NCBI RefSeq assembly: GCF_028737205.1
Contig: NZ_JAQZAL010000002.1
Span: 124,001-188,000, forward strand
Direction: 5' to 3'
Length of the DNA: 64,000 bases
Source: Actinomycetospora lutea
GTDB taxonomy: Bacteria > Actinomycetota > Actinomycetes > Mycobacteriales > Pseudonocardiaceae
The translations under genes were made by a program, and so were the position numbers. Positions 1 through 8,305 of the stretch are shown here, piece after piece (position 1 is the stretch's first letter; each line of letters begins with the position of its first letter). The notes beneath the pieces are model-generated. The model saw nothing but the letters and a program-made list of their open reading frames with translations. It searched no databases and had not been told where the DNA came from.

Positions 1-1075
1 TCTGCAGCACCTTGCGGACCAGCCGCTTGCGGATGGCCTGGATCTGGCGGTCCTGCTGGAGGATCTCGCGGGAGACGTTGAGCGAGAGGTCGGCCGCGTC
101 GACGACGCCCTTGACGAAGCGCAGGTACTCGGGGACGAGCGCCTCGCAGTCGTCCATGACGAACACGCGCTTGACGTAGAGCTGCACGCCGCGCCGGGCC
201 TCGCGCATGAACAGGTCCATCGGCGCGTGCGAGGGCAGGAACAGCAGGCCCTGGTACTCGAACGTGCCCTCGCCCGAGAGCCGCATGGTCTCCAGCGGCT
301 CCTGCCAGTCGTGGCTGACGTGGCGGTAGAACTCGGTGAGCTCCTCGTCGGTGACCTCGGAGCGCGGCCGGGCCCACAGCGCCTGGCGGGAGTTGATCGG
401 CTCGGTGTCGCCGTCCTCGGCCGACTCGCTCGTGACCAGCCGGATCGGCCAGGTGATGAAGTCCGAGTAGCGCTTGACGATGCGCCGCACGGTCTCGGGC
501 CTGGCGTAGTCGTGGAGGCTGTCCTCCGCGTCCTCGGGCTTGAGGTGCAGCGTGATGGCGGTGCCCTGCGGGGCGTCCGCGACCGGCTCGAGGGTGTAGG
601 TGCCCTCGCCGGTGGACTCCCAGTGCACGCCCTCGTCGGTGCCGGCCTTGCGGGTCACCATCTCGACCCGGTCGGCGACCATGAAGCTCGAGTAGAAGCC
701 GATGCCGAACTGGCCGATGAGGTCCTCGGCCTGCTGCGCGTCCTGGGCCTCGCGCATCTGCGCGAGCATCTCGGCGGTGCCCGACTTCGCGATCGTCCCG
801 ATCAGCTCGACGACCTCGTCGCGGGTCATGCCGATGCCGTTGTCGCGGACGGTCAGCGTGCGGGCCTCGGCGTCCTGCTCCAGCTCGATGCGCAGGTCCG
901 AGGTGTCGACCTCGAGGTCCTTGTCGTGGTACGAGGCGAGCCGCAGCTTGTCCAGCGCGTCGGATCCGTTGGAGATCAGCTCGCGCAGGAAGACGTCCTT
1001 GTCCGAGTAGATCGAGTGGATCATCAACTGGAGCAGCTGACGGGCCTCGGCCTGGAACTCGATCGTCTCGCTCAT
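1..1075 (-). CDS. htpG: Chaperone HtpG (Hsp90), C-terminus cut by window edge
   Basis: Cytosolic ATP-dependent Hsp90-family chaperone. The reverse strand from 1075 reads MSETIEFQAEARQLLQLMIH and continues with the GHKL ATPase signatures of Hsp90: ELISNGSDALDKLR (N-box), DNGIGM (residues about 80-85) and a glycine-rich GQFGIGFYSSFM lid. The middle domain follows and the frame is still open at base 1, so roughly the first 358 of about 630 residues are present. The ATG has a purine-rich GGGAGAGGA site just upstream. It appears monocistronic; the 240 bp before it hold no gene I can support. Confidence 0.96.
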   Translation of the reverse strand, partial: MSETIEFQAEARQLLQLMIHSIYSDKDVFLRELISNGSDALDKLRLASYHDKDLEVDTSDLRIELEQDAEARTLTVRDNGIGMTRDEVVELIGTIAKSGTAEMLAQMREAQDAQQAEDLIGQFGIGFYSSFMVADRVEMVTRKAGTDEGVHWESTGEGTYTLEPVADAPQGTAITLHLKPEDAEDSLHDYARPETVRRIVKRYSDFITWPIRLVTSESAEDGDTEPINSRQALWARPRSEVTDEELTEFYRHVSHDWQEPLETMRLSGEGTFEYQGLLFLPSHAPMDLFMREARRGVQLYVKRVFVMDDCEALVPEYLRFVKGVVDAADLSLNVSREILQQDRQIQAIRKRLVRKVLQ

Positions 1076-1315
1076 GCGTCCTCTCCCTGGTGCGTGGCCG
1101 TTCCCGCCCAGGATATCGACCGCCGCGACCGGGCCCGCCGGGCCGGCCGTCCGACCCCGTGGTGCCGCCCGCCTCGCCCTCGTGCTCGCGGGGTGGAGGA
1201 CGGTGCTGCGGGTGGACGGCACGCCCTCGAGGCCGACCCGGACGCGGTCTCGCGAGCATCGCGACGGCGACGGCCGCGGCGGCATGATCCGCCCCGGTGC
1301 TCGGGCCGCCCGATG

Positions 1316-1714
1316 TCAGCGGGCTCGCGGAGCACCCGGGACGATCACGGGCCGCGCGCGCACGGCCCACCACGCCAGGGCCACGGCCGTCGCGACGATC
1401 GCCACGCCGAGCGGGACGTGCGCGGCGAGGACGCCGGTGTAGCCGATCGCCACCTGCGCGACCTCCGCGACCACGAGCGCCGCCGACACCGCGATCGGCC
1501 AGGGCGACAGTCGCCCCGGGCGCCAGGCCAGCACCGCGAGCGGGACCTGGAGCATCGCCACGAGCAGCAGGGTGCCGCCGACGGCCTGGTGCACGACCAG
1601 CCCCGCCGCCGACGCCTGCAGCAGCGCGCCGGCGGCGAACGCCTGGGCGACGGTCATCGCCGCGTGCAGCACCGCGACCACCCGGAAGGCGCCGACCGCC
1701 AGCGCCTCAACCAT
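1316..1714 (-). CDS. Small four-helix membrane protein downstream of multicopper oxidase
   Basis: 132 residues, almost entirely hydrophobic, with four predicted membrane helices (about 8-30, 38-62, 72-94 and 98-118). Conserved-looking histidines lie in HQAVGG (about 42) and AHVPLG (about 99), at the start of helices 2 and 4. That placement resembles heme- or metal-binding membrane proteins such as half of a CtaA/COX15 unit, but this is only a resemblance. The ATG overlaps the end of the multicopper oxidase gene by 8 bp, so the two are co-transcribed and the protein may serve the same copper or respiratory function. No family assigned with certainty. Confidence 0.7.
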   Translation of the reverse strand: MVEALAVGAFRVVAVLHAAMTVAQAFAAGALLQASAAGLVVHQAVGGTLLLVAMLQVPLAVLAWRPGRLSPWPIAVSAALVVAEVAQVAIGYTGVLAAHVPLGVAIVATAVALAWWAVRARPVIVPGAPRAR

Positions 1715-3161
1715 GGTCGTGGCCCGTGACCGTCCCGGGGCGCTGCCCCGGCGCGAGGACGAGGAACTGGAGCATCATGCCGTCGTCCTCGTGACGCAGC
1801 ATGTGGCAGTGGATCATGTACGGCACCTCCGGGTCGGCGTACGGACCGACGCGCACGAGCACCCGGACGGTGCGCCCGGGCGGGACCGCGACGGTGTCCT
1901 TCCACGCCCGCTCCCCCGGCGACAGCACCTGCAGCCGGGCGTCGTGCACGTGGACGTTGTGCGGCAGCGTGTGCCGGTTGGTGAGCTCCCAGACCTCGGT
2001 CGCGCCGGTCTCGAGCACCTCGTCGACGCGGCGCACGTCCATCGCCAGCCCGTTGATCCGGTTGCCGGACAGGTCGAAGCGGCGGGTGCGCAGCGCGGCG
2101 GACTCCGCGAGCGGCGCCTCGCGCGACAGCACCGCCGGCACCGCGGGCGAGGACTCCAGCCGGTCGGCGGGGCGCAGTTCGAGCAGGTCGAGGGTGTCGT
2201 GCCCACCGGCCGCGGCCGCGATCCCGTTGACGGCGCCGAGGTCGTCGGGCAGCGAGCGCAGCACCGTCCGGCGGCCCGGCGCGCACTCGACGACGATCTC
2301 GGCCCGCTCCCCCGGGGTGAGCAGGACGTCGGGCACCACGCGCGGCGACGGGAGCAGGCCGCCGTCCGTGCCGACGAGGGTGACCGGGTCGCCCGCGGAC
2401 ACCCGGTAGCTGCGCGCCGGCGACGCGTTGAGCACCCGCAGGCGGACGCGGGTGGTGCGCACGTCGAGGTACGGCGCGACCGTCCCGTTGACCAGCACCG
2501 TGTCGCCGAGCAGCCCGACCGCGTTGCGGTGCGCGGTGTCGAAGCTCCCGTCCGGGGCGAAGCTGCGGTCGGTCAGCACGACGGGCACGTCGTCGACGCC
2601 GTAGCGGTCGGGCAGGTCGACCGGGACGTCGTCGTCGACGAGGAAGAGCCCGGCGAGCCCGCGGTGCACGTGCCGTTCGGTCGCCCCGTGCGGGTGCGGG
2701 TGGTACCAGAGCGTGGCGGCGGGCTGGTCGATGCGCCAGGACGCCTCCCAGCTCGCGCCGGGCGCGATCGGCTGGTGCGGACCGCCGTCCACGGCGGCCG
2801 GCAGGGTCATGCCGTGCCAGTGGGTCGTCGTGGTCTCGGGCAGGCGGTTGGTCACGCGCACGGTGACCTCGTCGCCGCGCCGGGCCCGGATCGTCGGGCC
2901 GCCGAACGCGAGGCCGCCGTAGCCCCAGGTCGGCGTGGTCGGGCCGTCGAGGAACGCGCTCTCGCCGGGCGCGGCGGTGAGGTCGACGACGACGTGCCCG
3001 GCCTCGCGCCGCACCGGCGCGAGCGGCGGGATCGCGAGCGGGCGCTGCGCGGGCCGGCGGACCACCGGCGGGGCACCGGACGCGCAGCCCGTCGCGGCCA
3101 GTCCGACGACGGCGCCGGCGGCGAGCGTGGCACCGAGGAAGCGGCGGCGGGAGAGGGGCAC
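1707..3161 (-). CDS. Multicopper oxidase, Tat-exported lipoprotein-like
   Basis: Three-cupredoxin-domain oxidase of the CueO/bilirubin-oxidase group, expected to oxidise Cu(I) or phenolic substrates with reduction of O2 to water outside the cytoplasm. The start (GTG) gives a twin-arginine leader, SRRRFLGATLAAGA, followed by LAATGC, so the mature protein may be lipid-anchored at Cys26. Copper ligands are all visible: HWH (114-116), HPHPH (154-158), HNVHVH, and the C-terminal HCHMLRHEDDGM that supplies the type 1 and type 2/3 ligands. 484 residues is normal for a periplasmic laccase-type enzyme. It overlaps the downstream membrane-protein gene by 8 bp. A role in copper tolerance is inference. 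Confidence 0.93.
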   Translation of the reverse strand: MPLSRRRFLGATLAAGAVVGLAATGCASGAPPVVRRPAQRPLAIPPLAPVRREAGHVVVDLTAAPGESAFLDGPTTPTWGYGGLAFGGPTIRARRGDEVTVRVTNRLPETTTTHWHGMTLPAAVDGGPHQPIAPGASWEASWRIDQPAATLWYHPHPHGATERHVHRGLAGLFLVDDDVPVDLPDRYGVDDVPVVLTDRSFAPDGSFDTAHRNAVGLLGDTVLVNGTVAPYLDVRTTRVRLRVLNASPARSYRVSAGDPVTLVGTDGGLLPSPRVVPDVLLTPGERAEIVVECAPGRRTVLRSLPDDLGAVNGIAAAAGGHDTLDLLELRPADRLESSPAVPAVLSREAPLAESAALRTRRFDLSGNRINGLAMDVRRVDEVLETGATEVWELTNRHTLPHNVHVHDARLQVLSPGERAWKDTVAVPPGRTVRVLVRVGPYADPEVPYMIHCHMLRHEDDGMMLQFLVLAPGQRPGTVTGHDHG

Positions 3162-3255
3162 GGCACGCAGCGTCGCGAGCCGGAGGGTGCCGGGGCGTCG
3201 GCGTCACGACGTGTCCGCGGCGTACGCGCCCGGGCGTAGCGACCCCGGGACGCGG

Positions 3256-3927
3256 TCAGCGGGACGCGGCCGCGCGCGGGACGACGACCCCCGACTCGTA
3301 GGCGATCACCACGAGGGCCGCCCGGTCGCGCGCGTCGAGCTTGGTGAGCAGCCGGCCCACGTGGGTGCGGGCGGTCGCGGCGCTGATGACGAGGCGCGCG
3401 GCGATCTCGTCGTTGGTCAGCCCGGCGCCGACGAGCGCGAGCACCTCGCGCTCGCGGCGGGTGAGGACGTCGAGGTGCGTCGCGCTCACCAGCGGCTGCG
3501 GGCGGGCGGCGAACTCGGCGATGAGGCGGCGGGTCACGGCCGGGGCGAGGAGCGCGTCGCCGCGGGCCACGAGCGCGATCGCCCGGACGAGGTCGGCGGG
3601 CTCGGCGTCCTTGAGCAGGAAGCCCGCCGCCCCGGCGCGCAGGGCGCGGTAGACGTACTCGTCGAGGTCGAAGGTCGTGAGCACGAGCACCGCCGTCCCC
3701 GCGAGCGCCGGGTCGGCGACGATCGTCTCCAGCGCGGTGAGCCCGTCGACGCCGGGCATGCGCACGTCCATCACGACCACGTCGGGGCGGTTCTCGCGCA
3801 CGAGCGCCACGGCCGCGGCCCCGTCCGCCGCCTCGCCGACGACGCCGAAGCCGTCCTCGGTCTCGAGCAGCACGCGCAGGCCCGCGCGGACGAGCTGCTG
3901 GTCGTCGGCCAGGGCGACCCGGATCAC
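3256..3927 (-). CDS. NarL/LuxR-family response regulator
   Basis: 224 residues. The N-terminal receiver has the acidic pair DD (about 7-8), the phospho-acceptor Asp in VVVMDVRMPGVDG, the conserved Thr in LTTF and the Lys in LLKDAEP. The C-terminal LuxR HTH (about 150-210) contains LTRREREVLALVGAGLTNDEI and ATARTHVGRLLTKL. The GTG start overlaps the stop of the upstream histidine kinase (GTGA), which fixes the start and shows the two form one transcript. Typical DesR/LiaR-type regulator paired with a HisKA_3 kinase; the stimulus is unknown. The multicopper oxidase lies 95 bp downstream in the same direction, but a functional link is speculative. Confidence 0.93.
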   Translation of the reverse strand: MIRVALADDQQLVRAGLRVLLETEDGFGVVGEAADGAAAVALVRENRPDVVVMDVRMPGVDGLTALETIVADPALAGTAVLVLTTFDLDEYVYRALRAGAAGFLLKDAEPADLVRAIALVARGDALLAPAVTRRLIAEFAARPQPLVSATHLDVLTRREREVLALVGAGLTNDEIAARLVISAATARTHVGRLLTKLDARDRAALVVIAYESGVVVPRAAASR

Positions 3928-5051
3928 GGCGCGCCGACCGGCGTCCGCGCCCCGCCGACCGGCAGCCACGCCTCGACGACGACGCCCACGGGCGTCGCGG
4001 TCACCGCGCAGCGCCCGCCGACGGCGGCGGCGTGCTCGTCCAGCCCGCGCAGCCCGTGGCCCGGGGTCAGCGCGTCGGTCGGGCCGCCGTCGTCGGCCAC
4101 CCGCACGCGCAGCTCGTCGGCGGACGGAGCGAGCTCGACCACGACCCGGTGCCCCCGGCGCGCGTGGCGCACCGCGTTCGTGACCGCCTCGCGCACGATG
4201 CGGAACGCCGCGCCGTCGACGGCCGGGGCGGGGCGCCCGACGACCTCGGGGCTCCCCCGCACCTCGACGTCCACCCCGGCGAGGCCCGCGACGCGCACGA
4301 CCTCGTCGAGGCGGTGCAGGCCCGGGGTGCCGGCGGGCTCGGCGTCGCGGAGCACGCCGAGGACGTTGCGCAGCTCGGCGAGGGCGGCGCTGCTGGCCTG
4401 CTTGATCTCCAGGAGTGCCGCCACGGCCTGCTCGGGCCGGCGGTCGGCGACGTGCGCGCCGACGCCGGCCTGCACCGCGATCATCGCCAGGCTGTGCGAG
4501 ACGACGTCGTGCACCTCGCGGGCCACCCGCAGCCGCTCCTGCTCGACGCGGCGCCGCGCCTGCTCCTGCGCCTGCTCGACCGCCGCGGTCTGGGCCCGCC
4601 GCAGGCCGCCGACCGCGACGCCGATCGCGACCGTCACCACGATCCACATGACGTGCTCGGGGGCGCTCGCCACCGGGCGGCCGTCGATGACGCGCTCGAG
4701 CCCGACCCAGACCACGAAGAGCAGCACGCCGACGCCGAGCGAGCGGGGCCAGCTCAGGCGGGTCGCGACCGTGTACATCGCCACGGCGACCATCAGTGAC
4801 GCCGGGCCGTCGGGGTAGGCGAGCCAGTAGTACGGCGCGACCGAGGCCAGGGTCAGCGCGAGCACCACCAGCGGGGCGCGGCGCCGCCCGGCGAGCACGA
4901 GGGCCGCGGCGGCGATCAGCAGGGCGCCGCCGGGCCACCACGGCCGGTCGGTCGGGGTCGCGGCGAGCGCGGTGCCCGCGACGCAGAAGGCGCCGAGCGC
5001 GGCGGCCAGCGCCACGTCGGTGCCGGCCGGTCGCCACGATCGGACATCCAT
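3924..5051 (-). CDS. Sensor histidine kinase (HisKA_3, NarL-system type)
   Basis: About 375 residues. The N-terminal half has several membrane helices with short loops (roughly residues 14-150), then a coiled coil rich in Gln/Arg/Glu, then the HisKA_3 H-box EVHDVVSHSLAMI with the phospho-His, and an HATPase_c domain with REAVTNAVRHA, VADDGGP and GHGLRGLDEHA. It should autophosphorylate and pass phosphate to the response regulator encoded next (4-bp overlap). I chose the ATG at 5051; an in-frame GTG two codons upstream and a longer open frame to 5159 exist, but the extra segment reads like untranslated leader. The 153 bp to ilvA form a divergent promoter region. Confidence 0.9.
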   Translation of the reverse strand: MDVRSWRPAGTDVALAAALGAFCVAGTALAATPTDRPWWPGGALLIAAAALVLAGRRRAPLVVLALTLASVAPYYWLAYPDGPASLMVAVAMYTVATRLSWPRSLGVGVLLFVVWVGLERVIDGRPVASAPEHVMWIVVTVAIGVAVGGLRRAQTAAVEQAQEQARRRVEQERLRVAREVHDVVSHSLAMIAVQAGVGAHVADRRPEQAVAALLEIKQASSAALAELRNVLGVLRDAEPAGTPGLHRLDEVVRVAGLAGVDVEVRGSPEVVGRPAPAVDGAAFRIVREAVTNAVRHARRGHRVVVELAPSADELRVRVADDGGPTDALTPGHGLRGLDEHAAAVGGRCAVTATPVGVVVEAWLPVGGARTPVGAP

Positions 5052-5204
5052 CCTCACCCCGGCGACGCTAGGGGCCGCCGGGGGCGCTGTCGTCAGCGTC
5101 GGGACGTACGCGACCCGGGGATCCGTCGGGGTCGCGCCGGTGCCCGGCCTCGGGGGCACCTACCATCGCGGGATCACCCCCGGACGACGAGGAGCGGGAC
5201 ACCC

Positions 5205-6479
5205 ATGGCGCGCGACGGCGGTACGACCTTCGAGAAGCAGGTGCTCGAGGCGTCGGAGCGTCTGGGCGGCATTGCCGAGCGGACCCCGCTGCAGCGCAAC
5301 CCGCGCCTGTCCGGCGCCACGGGCACCCAGGTGTGGTTCAAGCGCGAGGACCTCCAGGTCGGGCGCTCCTACAAGCTGCGCGGCGCCTACAACCTCATCA
5401 GCCAGCTCGACGACGAGGCCCGCGCGGCCGGCGTGGTGTGCGCGAGCGCGGGCAACCACGCCCAGGGCTTCGCGTTCGCCTGCGCGGCGCACCGCGTCCC
5501 CGGCCGCGTCGTCATCCCGTCGACCACGCCGCGCCAGAAGCGCGAGCGGATCGTCGCGCTCGGCGGCGACATGATCGACCTGGTGGTCGACGGCGACACC
5601 TACGACGAGTCCTCGGCCTCGGCGACGCGGTGGTCCGAGGACACCGGCGCGACGCTCGTCCCGGCCTTCGACGACACCCGCACGGTGGCGGGCCAGGCGA
5701 CGGTCGTGGCCGAGATCGTCGACCAGCTCGGCGAGGCGCCCGACACGATCGTCGTGCCGGTCGGCGGCGGCGGCCTGCTCGCCGGCACCGCCACCTGGCT
5801 GCAGGCCACCCACCCGCGCACCCGCGTGATCGGGGTCGAGCCCGCCGGCGCGCGCAACGTCGCCGCCGCCCTGCACGCCGGCAGCCCGGTGGTGCTCGAC
5901 GAGCACGGCTTCGACCGCTTCGTCGACGGCGCCGCGGTGCGCAAGGCCGGCGCGGTGACCTACCCGCTGATCCGCCGGTCGGGCGCCGAGCTCGTCGCCG
6001 TCGACGAGGGCCTGGTGTGCACCGAGATGCTCGCGCTCTACCAGTCCGACGGCATCATCGCCGAGCCCGCGGGCGCGCTGGCCGGCGCCGCGATCCGTCC
6101 CGACGGGCCGGGCGTGGACCTCGTGCCGGGCGAGACGGTGGTCGTCGTCCTCTCCGGCGGCAACAACGACGTCTCCCGGTACGCCGAGGTGATCGAGCGC
6201 TCGCTGCGCTTCCAGGGCCTCAAGCACTACTTCCTCGTCGACTTCCCCCAGGAGCCCGGGGCCCTGCGCCGCTTCCTCGACGAGGTGCTCGGGCCCGACG
6301 ACGACATCACCCGCTTCGAGTACGTCAAGAAGGACAACCGCGAGTCGGGGCCCGCGCTCGTCGGCGTGGAGATCGGCGCGCGCGACGACCTCGAGCCCCT
6401 CCTCGAGCGGATGGCGCGCTCGCCGCTGGAGATCGAGGCGCTGGAGCCCGGCTCGCCGGCGTTCCGGTTCCTCGTCTGA
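5205..6479 (+). CDS. ilvA: Threonine ammonia-lyase (threonine deaminase)
   Basis: Converts threonine to 2-oxobutyrate and ammonia, the first step of isoleucine synthesis. 424 residues, the size of actinobacterial IlvA. The PLP lysine is in GRSYKLRGAYN (about 55-60), the phosphate-binding loop is VGGGGLLAG, and SAGNHAQGFAFA matches fold type II enzymes. The last 90 residues (from about 335, LKHYFLVDFPQEPGALRRF) form the ACT-like regulatory domain that usually binds isoleucine or valine, so this is the biosynthetic rather than the short catabolic enzyme. Start: ATG with GAGGAGCGGG upstream. It stands alone, convergent with the GNAT gene 9 bp away. Confidence 0.95.
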   Translation: MARDGGTTFEKQVLEASERLGGIAERTPLQRNPRLSGATGTQVWFKREDLQVGRSYKLRGAYNLISQLDDEARAAGVVCASAGNHAQGFAFACAAHRVPGRVVIPSTTPRQKRERIVALGGDMIDLVVDGDTYDESSASATRWSEDTGATLVPAFDDTRTVAGQATVVAEIVDQLGEAPDTIVVPVGGGGLLAGTATWLQATHPRTRVIGVEPAGARNVAAALHAGSPVVLDEHGFDRFVDGAAVRKAGAVTYPLIRRSGAELVAVDEGLVCTEMLALYQSDGIIAEPAGALAGAAIRPDGPGVDLVPGETVVVVLSGGNNDVSRYAEVIERSLRFQGLKHYFLVDFPQEPGALRRFLDEVLGPDDDITRFEYVKKDNRESGPALVGVEIGARDDLEPLLERMARSPLEIEALEPGSPAFRFLV

Positions 6480-6488
6480 GGGACCCGT

Positions 6489-7025
6489 CTAGAGGTCGAG
6501 GGCCCAGCGCGTGGCGGGCGCCGACCACCCGGGCCCCTGGTACGGCTCGCCGTCGACGTGCCAGCCGCGGTGGGCGTAGAACGCCTGGGCGCCGGTGTTC
6601 GCGGTGTAGACCCACAGCGTCGCGCGGGCGAAGCCCGCCGCCGCGAGGTGCGCGACGCCGGCGTCGTGCAGCGCGCCGCCGGCGCCGGTACCGATCACCT
6701 CGGGGTCCAGGTAGAGCGTGTACAGCACGCCGCTGACCTCGACGGTGTCCCCGGCGAGCTCGGGGTCGCGCGACGGGCCGACGGTGCAGTAGCCCCGCAC
6801 CCGGCCCTGCGCGTCGTCCGCGACGAACACCGCCATCGGCTCGGGCGCGGCGATCGCGGTGCGGCGCACCTCGGCGATCTCGGCCGCGTCGAGGGCGTCG
6901 AGGCGCTCGTCGGCGACGATGCCGCGGTAGGTGTGCCGCCAGCCGGCGACGGTGATCTCGCCGATCCGGTCGGCGTCGGCCTCGACCGCACGGCGGATGG
7001 TCCAGCGCACGAGATCAGTCTGCAC
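6489..7025 (-). CDS. GNAT-family N-acetyltransferase
   Basis: 178 residues with the GNAT fold pattern: an N-terminal TIRRAVEADADRIGEI strand-helix, an AVFVADD strand, the acetyl-CoA loop region LYLDPEVIGTGAGGALHDAGVAHLA (a slightly degenerate Q/RxxGxG/A), and a C-terminal ATLWVYTANTGAQAFYAHRGW typical of RimI-like enzymes. Substrate unknown. GTG start, only 4 bp after the stop of the MFS gene, so probably translated from the same mRNA and perhaps modifying or protecting against the transported compound, which is inference from position only. Confidence 0.85.
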   Translation of the reverse strand: MQTDLVRWTIRRAVEADADRIGEITVAGWRHTYRGIVADERLDALDAAEIAEVRRTAIAAPEPMAVFVADDAQGRVRGYCTVGPSRDPELAGDTVEVSGVLYTLYLDPEVIGTGAGGALHDAGVAHLAAAGFARATLWVYTANTGAQAFYAHRGWHVDGEPYQGPGWSAPATRWALDL

Positions 7026-7029
7026 GCGA

Positions 7030-8292
7030 TCAGTCCTGGCCGACGGCCGCGCGGGCGGCGGCGACGCGCTCCGGCCCGGGTTCCGACGCGACGGGCGTGA
7101 CGGCGATCGCCGCGAGCGGGGCGAGCGCGGCGACGGCGAAGCCGACCGCGTAGCTCGAGACGCCGATCAGCGCGCCCAGCGCCGGTGGGGCGGCGGTGGC
7201 GACGATGTTCTGGGTGGTGTTCTGCACGCCGAGCGCGCGCCCCGACCACCCGTGCCCGGCGATCTCGGCGGTCGCGGTGAACGCGAGGCCGTTGTCGGCG
7301 ACGGTGATCACCGAGCCGGCGGCGATCCCGGCGACCGCGATCAGCCCGAGGGTGAGGTCGCCGGCCGCGAACACGAGCAGCACCGCGGCGCTGGCCACCG
7401 CGAGCTGGCGCATCGGGCGCAGGCGCGAGCCCACGCGGTCGGACCACCAGCCGCTCGCGATGCGCCCGCCCGCGCCCGCGATCTGGGCGGACGCGACGAA
7501 CACGCCGGCGGCGCCCGGCGACCAGCCCTGCTCGCGCACCAGGTACTCGAGCGAGAACGCCGACACCGCGAACTGCGGCAGCACGAGCAGCGCGCTCGCC
7601 GCGTGGACGCGGGGCAGCACCGCGGTGCGGTAGGGCGAGGCCGGCGGGGCCTCCCCCGGCGCGCGCGACACCCGCGGCGGGTCGGCGGCGACGAGCACCA
7701 CGACCACGGCGCACACGAGGCAGGCGAGCGCCGGCCCGCCGAGGGCGGGCAGCGGGCCCTCGCGCGCCGCGAGCGTCGGCAGCACCAGCCCGGCCGCGGC
7801 CACCCCGAGCGGCTGCGCGGTCTGGCGGATCCCCATCGCCAGGCCGCGCTCGTCGACGTCGAACCAGCCCATGATCAGGCGTCCGCTGGCGGCGTTCACC
7901 GAGGCGGCGCCGACGCCCGCGAGCACGAGCAGCCCGACGGTGGCCGCGAGCGACGGCGGCGCGAGGAGCGCGAGCGCCCCGGTGACGACGCCGCAGGCGC
8001 CGAGCCCGACGGCCATCGGCAGGCGCTCGCCGACCCGGTCGACCACCGCGCCCCAGGCGATCAGCGCCATCAGCAGCCCCAGCGTCGGGGCGGCCACGAC
8101 GATCCCGACCGCGGCGAGCGAGAGGCCGCGCTCGTCGCGCAGGCTCGGCACGAGGAACGGGACGCCGTACACCACGGCGGACGCGGCCGTCTGCGCGGCG
8201 ACGCCCGCGGCGAGGACGGCCCAGCGTCGGCGGGATGGCACGGCTCCCTGTTCTACGCCTCCCGCGCCCACGTTGCAGGAAAACCGTCCCAC
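7030..8292 (-). CDS. MFS transporter
   Basis: Twelve-helix major facilitator permease. Hydrophobic segments fill the protein from about residue 25, and the family loop motifs are visible: WGAVVDRVGERLP between helices 2 and 3, and GRIASGWWSDRVGSRLRP between helices 8 and 9. The pattern resembles NarK/oxalate-type or YbfB-type permeases more than sugar transporters. A GTG 17 codons later (8241) is an alternative start that would remove a non-membrane N-terminal tail; neither has an ideal ribosome site. Followed immediately by the GNAT gene. Confidence 0.86.
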   Translation of the reverse strand: MGRFSCNVGAGGVEQGAVPSRRRWAVLAAGVAAQTAASAVVYGVPFLVPSLRDERGLSLAAVGIVVAAPTLGLLMALIAWGAVVDRVGERLPMAVGLGACGVVTGALALLAPPSLAATVGLLVLAGVGAASVNAASGRLIMGWFDVDERGLAMGIRQTAQPLGVAAAGLVLPTLAAREGPLPALGGPALACLVCAVVVVLVAADPPRVSRAPGEAPPASPYRTAVLPRVHAASALLVLPQFAVSAFSLEYLVREQGWSPGAAGVFVASAQIAGAGGRIASGWWSDRVGSRLRPMRQLAVASAAVLLVFAAGDLTLGLIAVAGIAAGSVITVADNGLAFTATAEIAGHGWSGRALGVQNTTQNIVATAAPPALGALIGVSSYAVGFAVAALAPLAAIAVTPVASEPGPERVAAARAAVGQD

Positions 8293-8305
8293 ATCGTGAG
8301 AACGG

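Noticed and set aside
1072-1335. Short ORFs between htpG and the small membrane protein
   Set aside because: Arg/Pro-rich in all frames, no ribosome site and no plausible fold; treated as non-coding leader.
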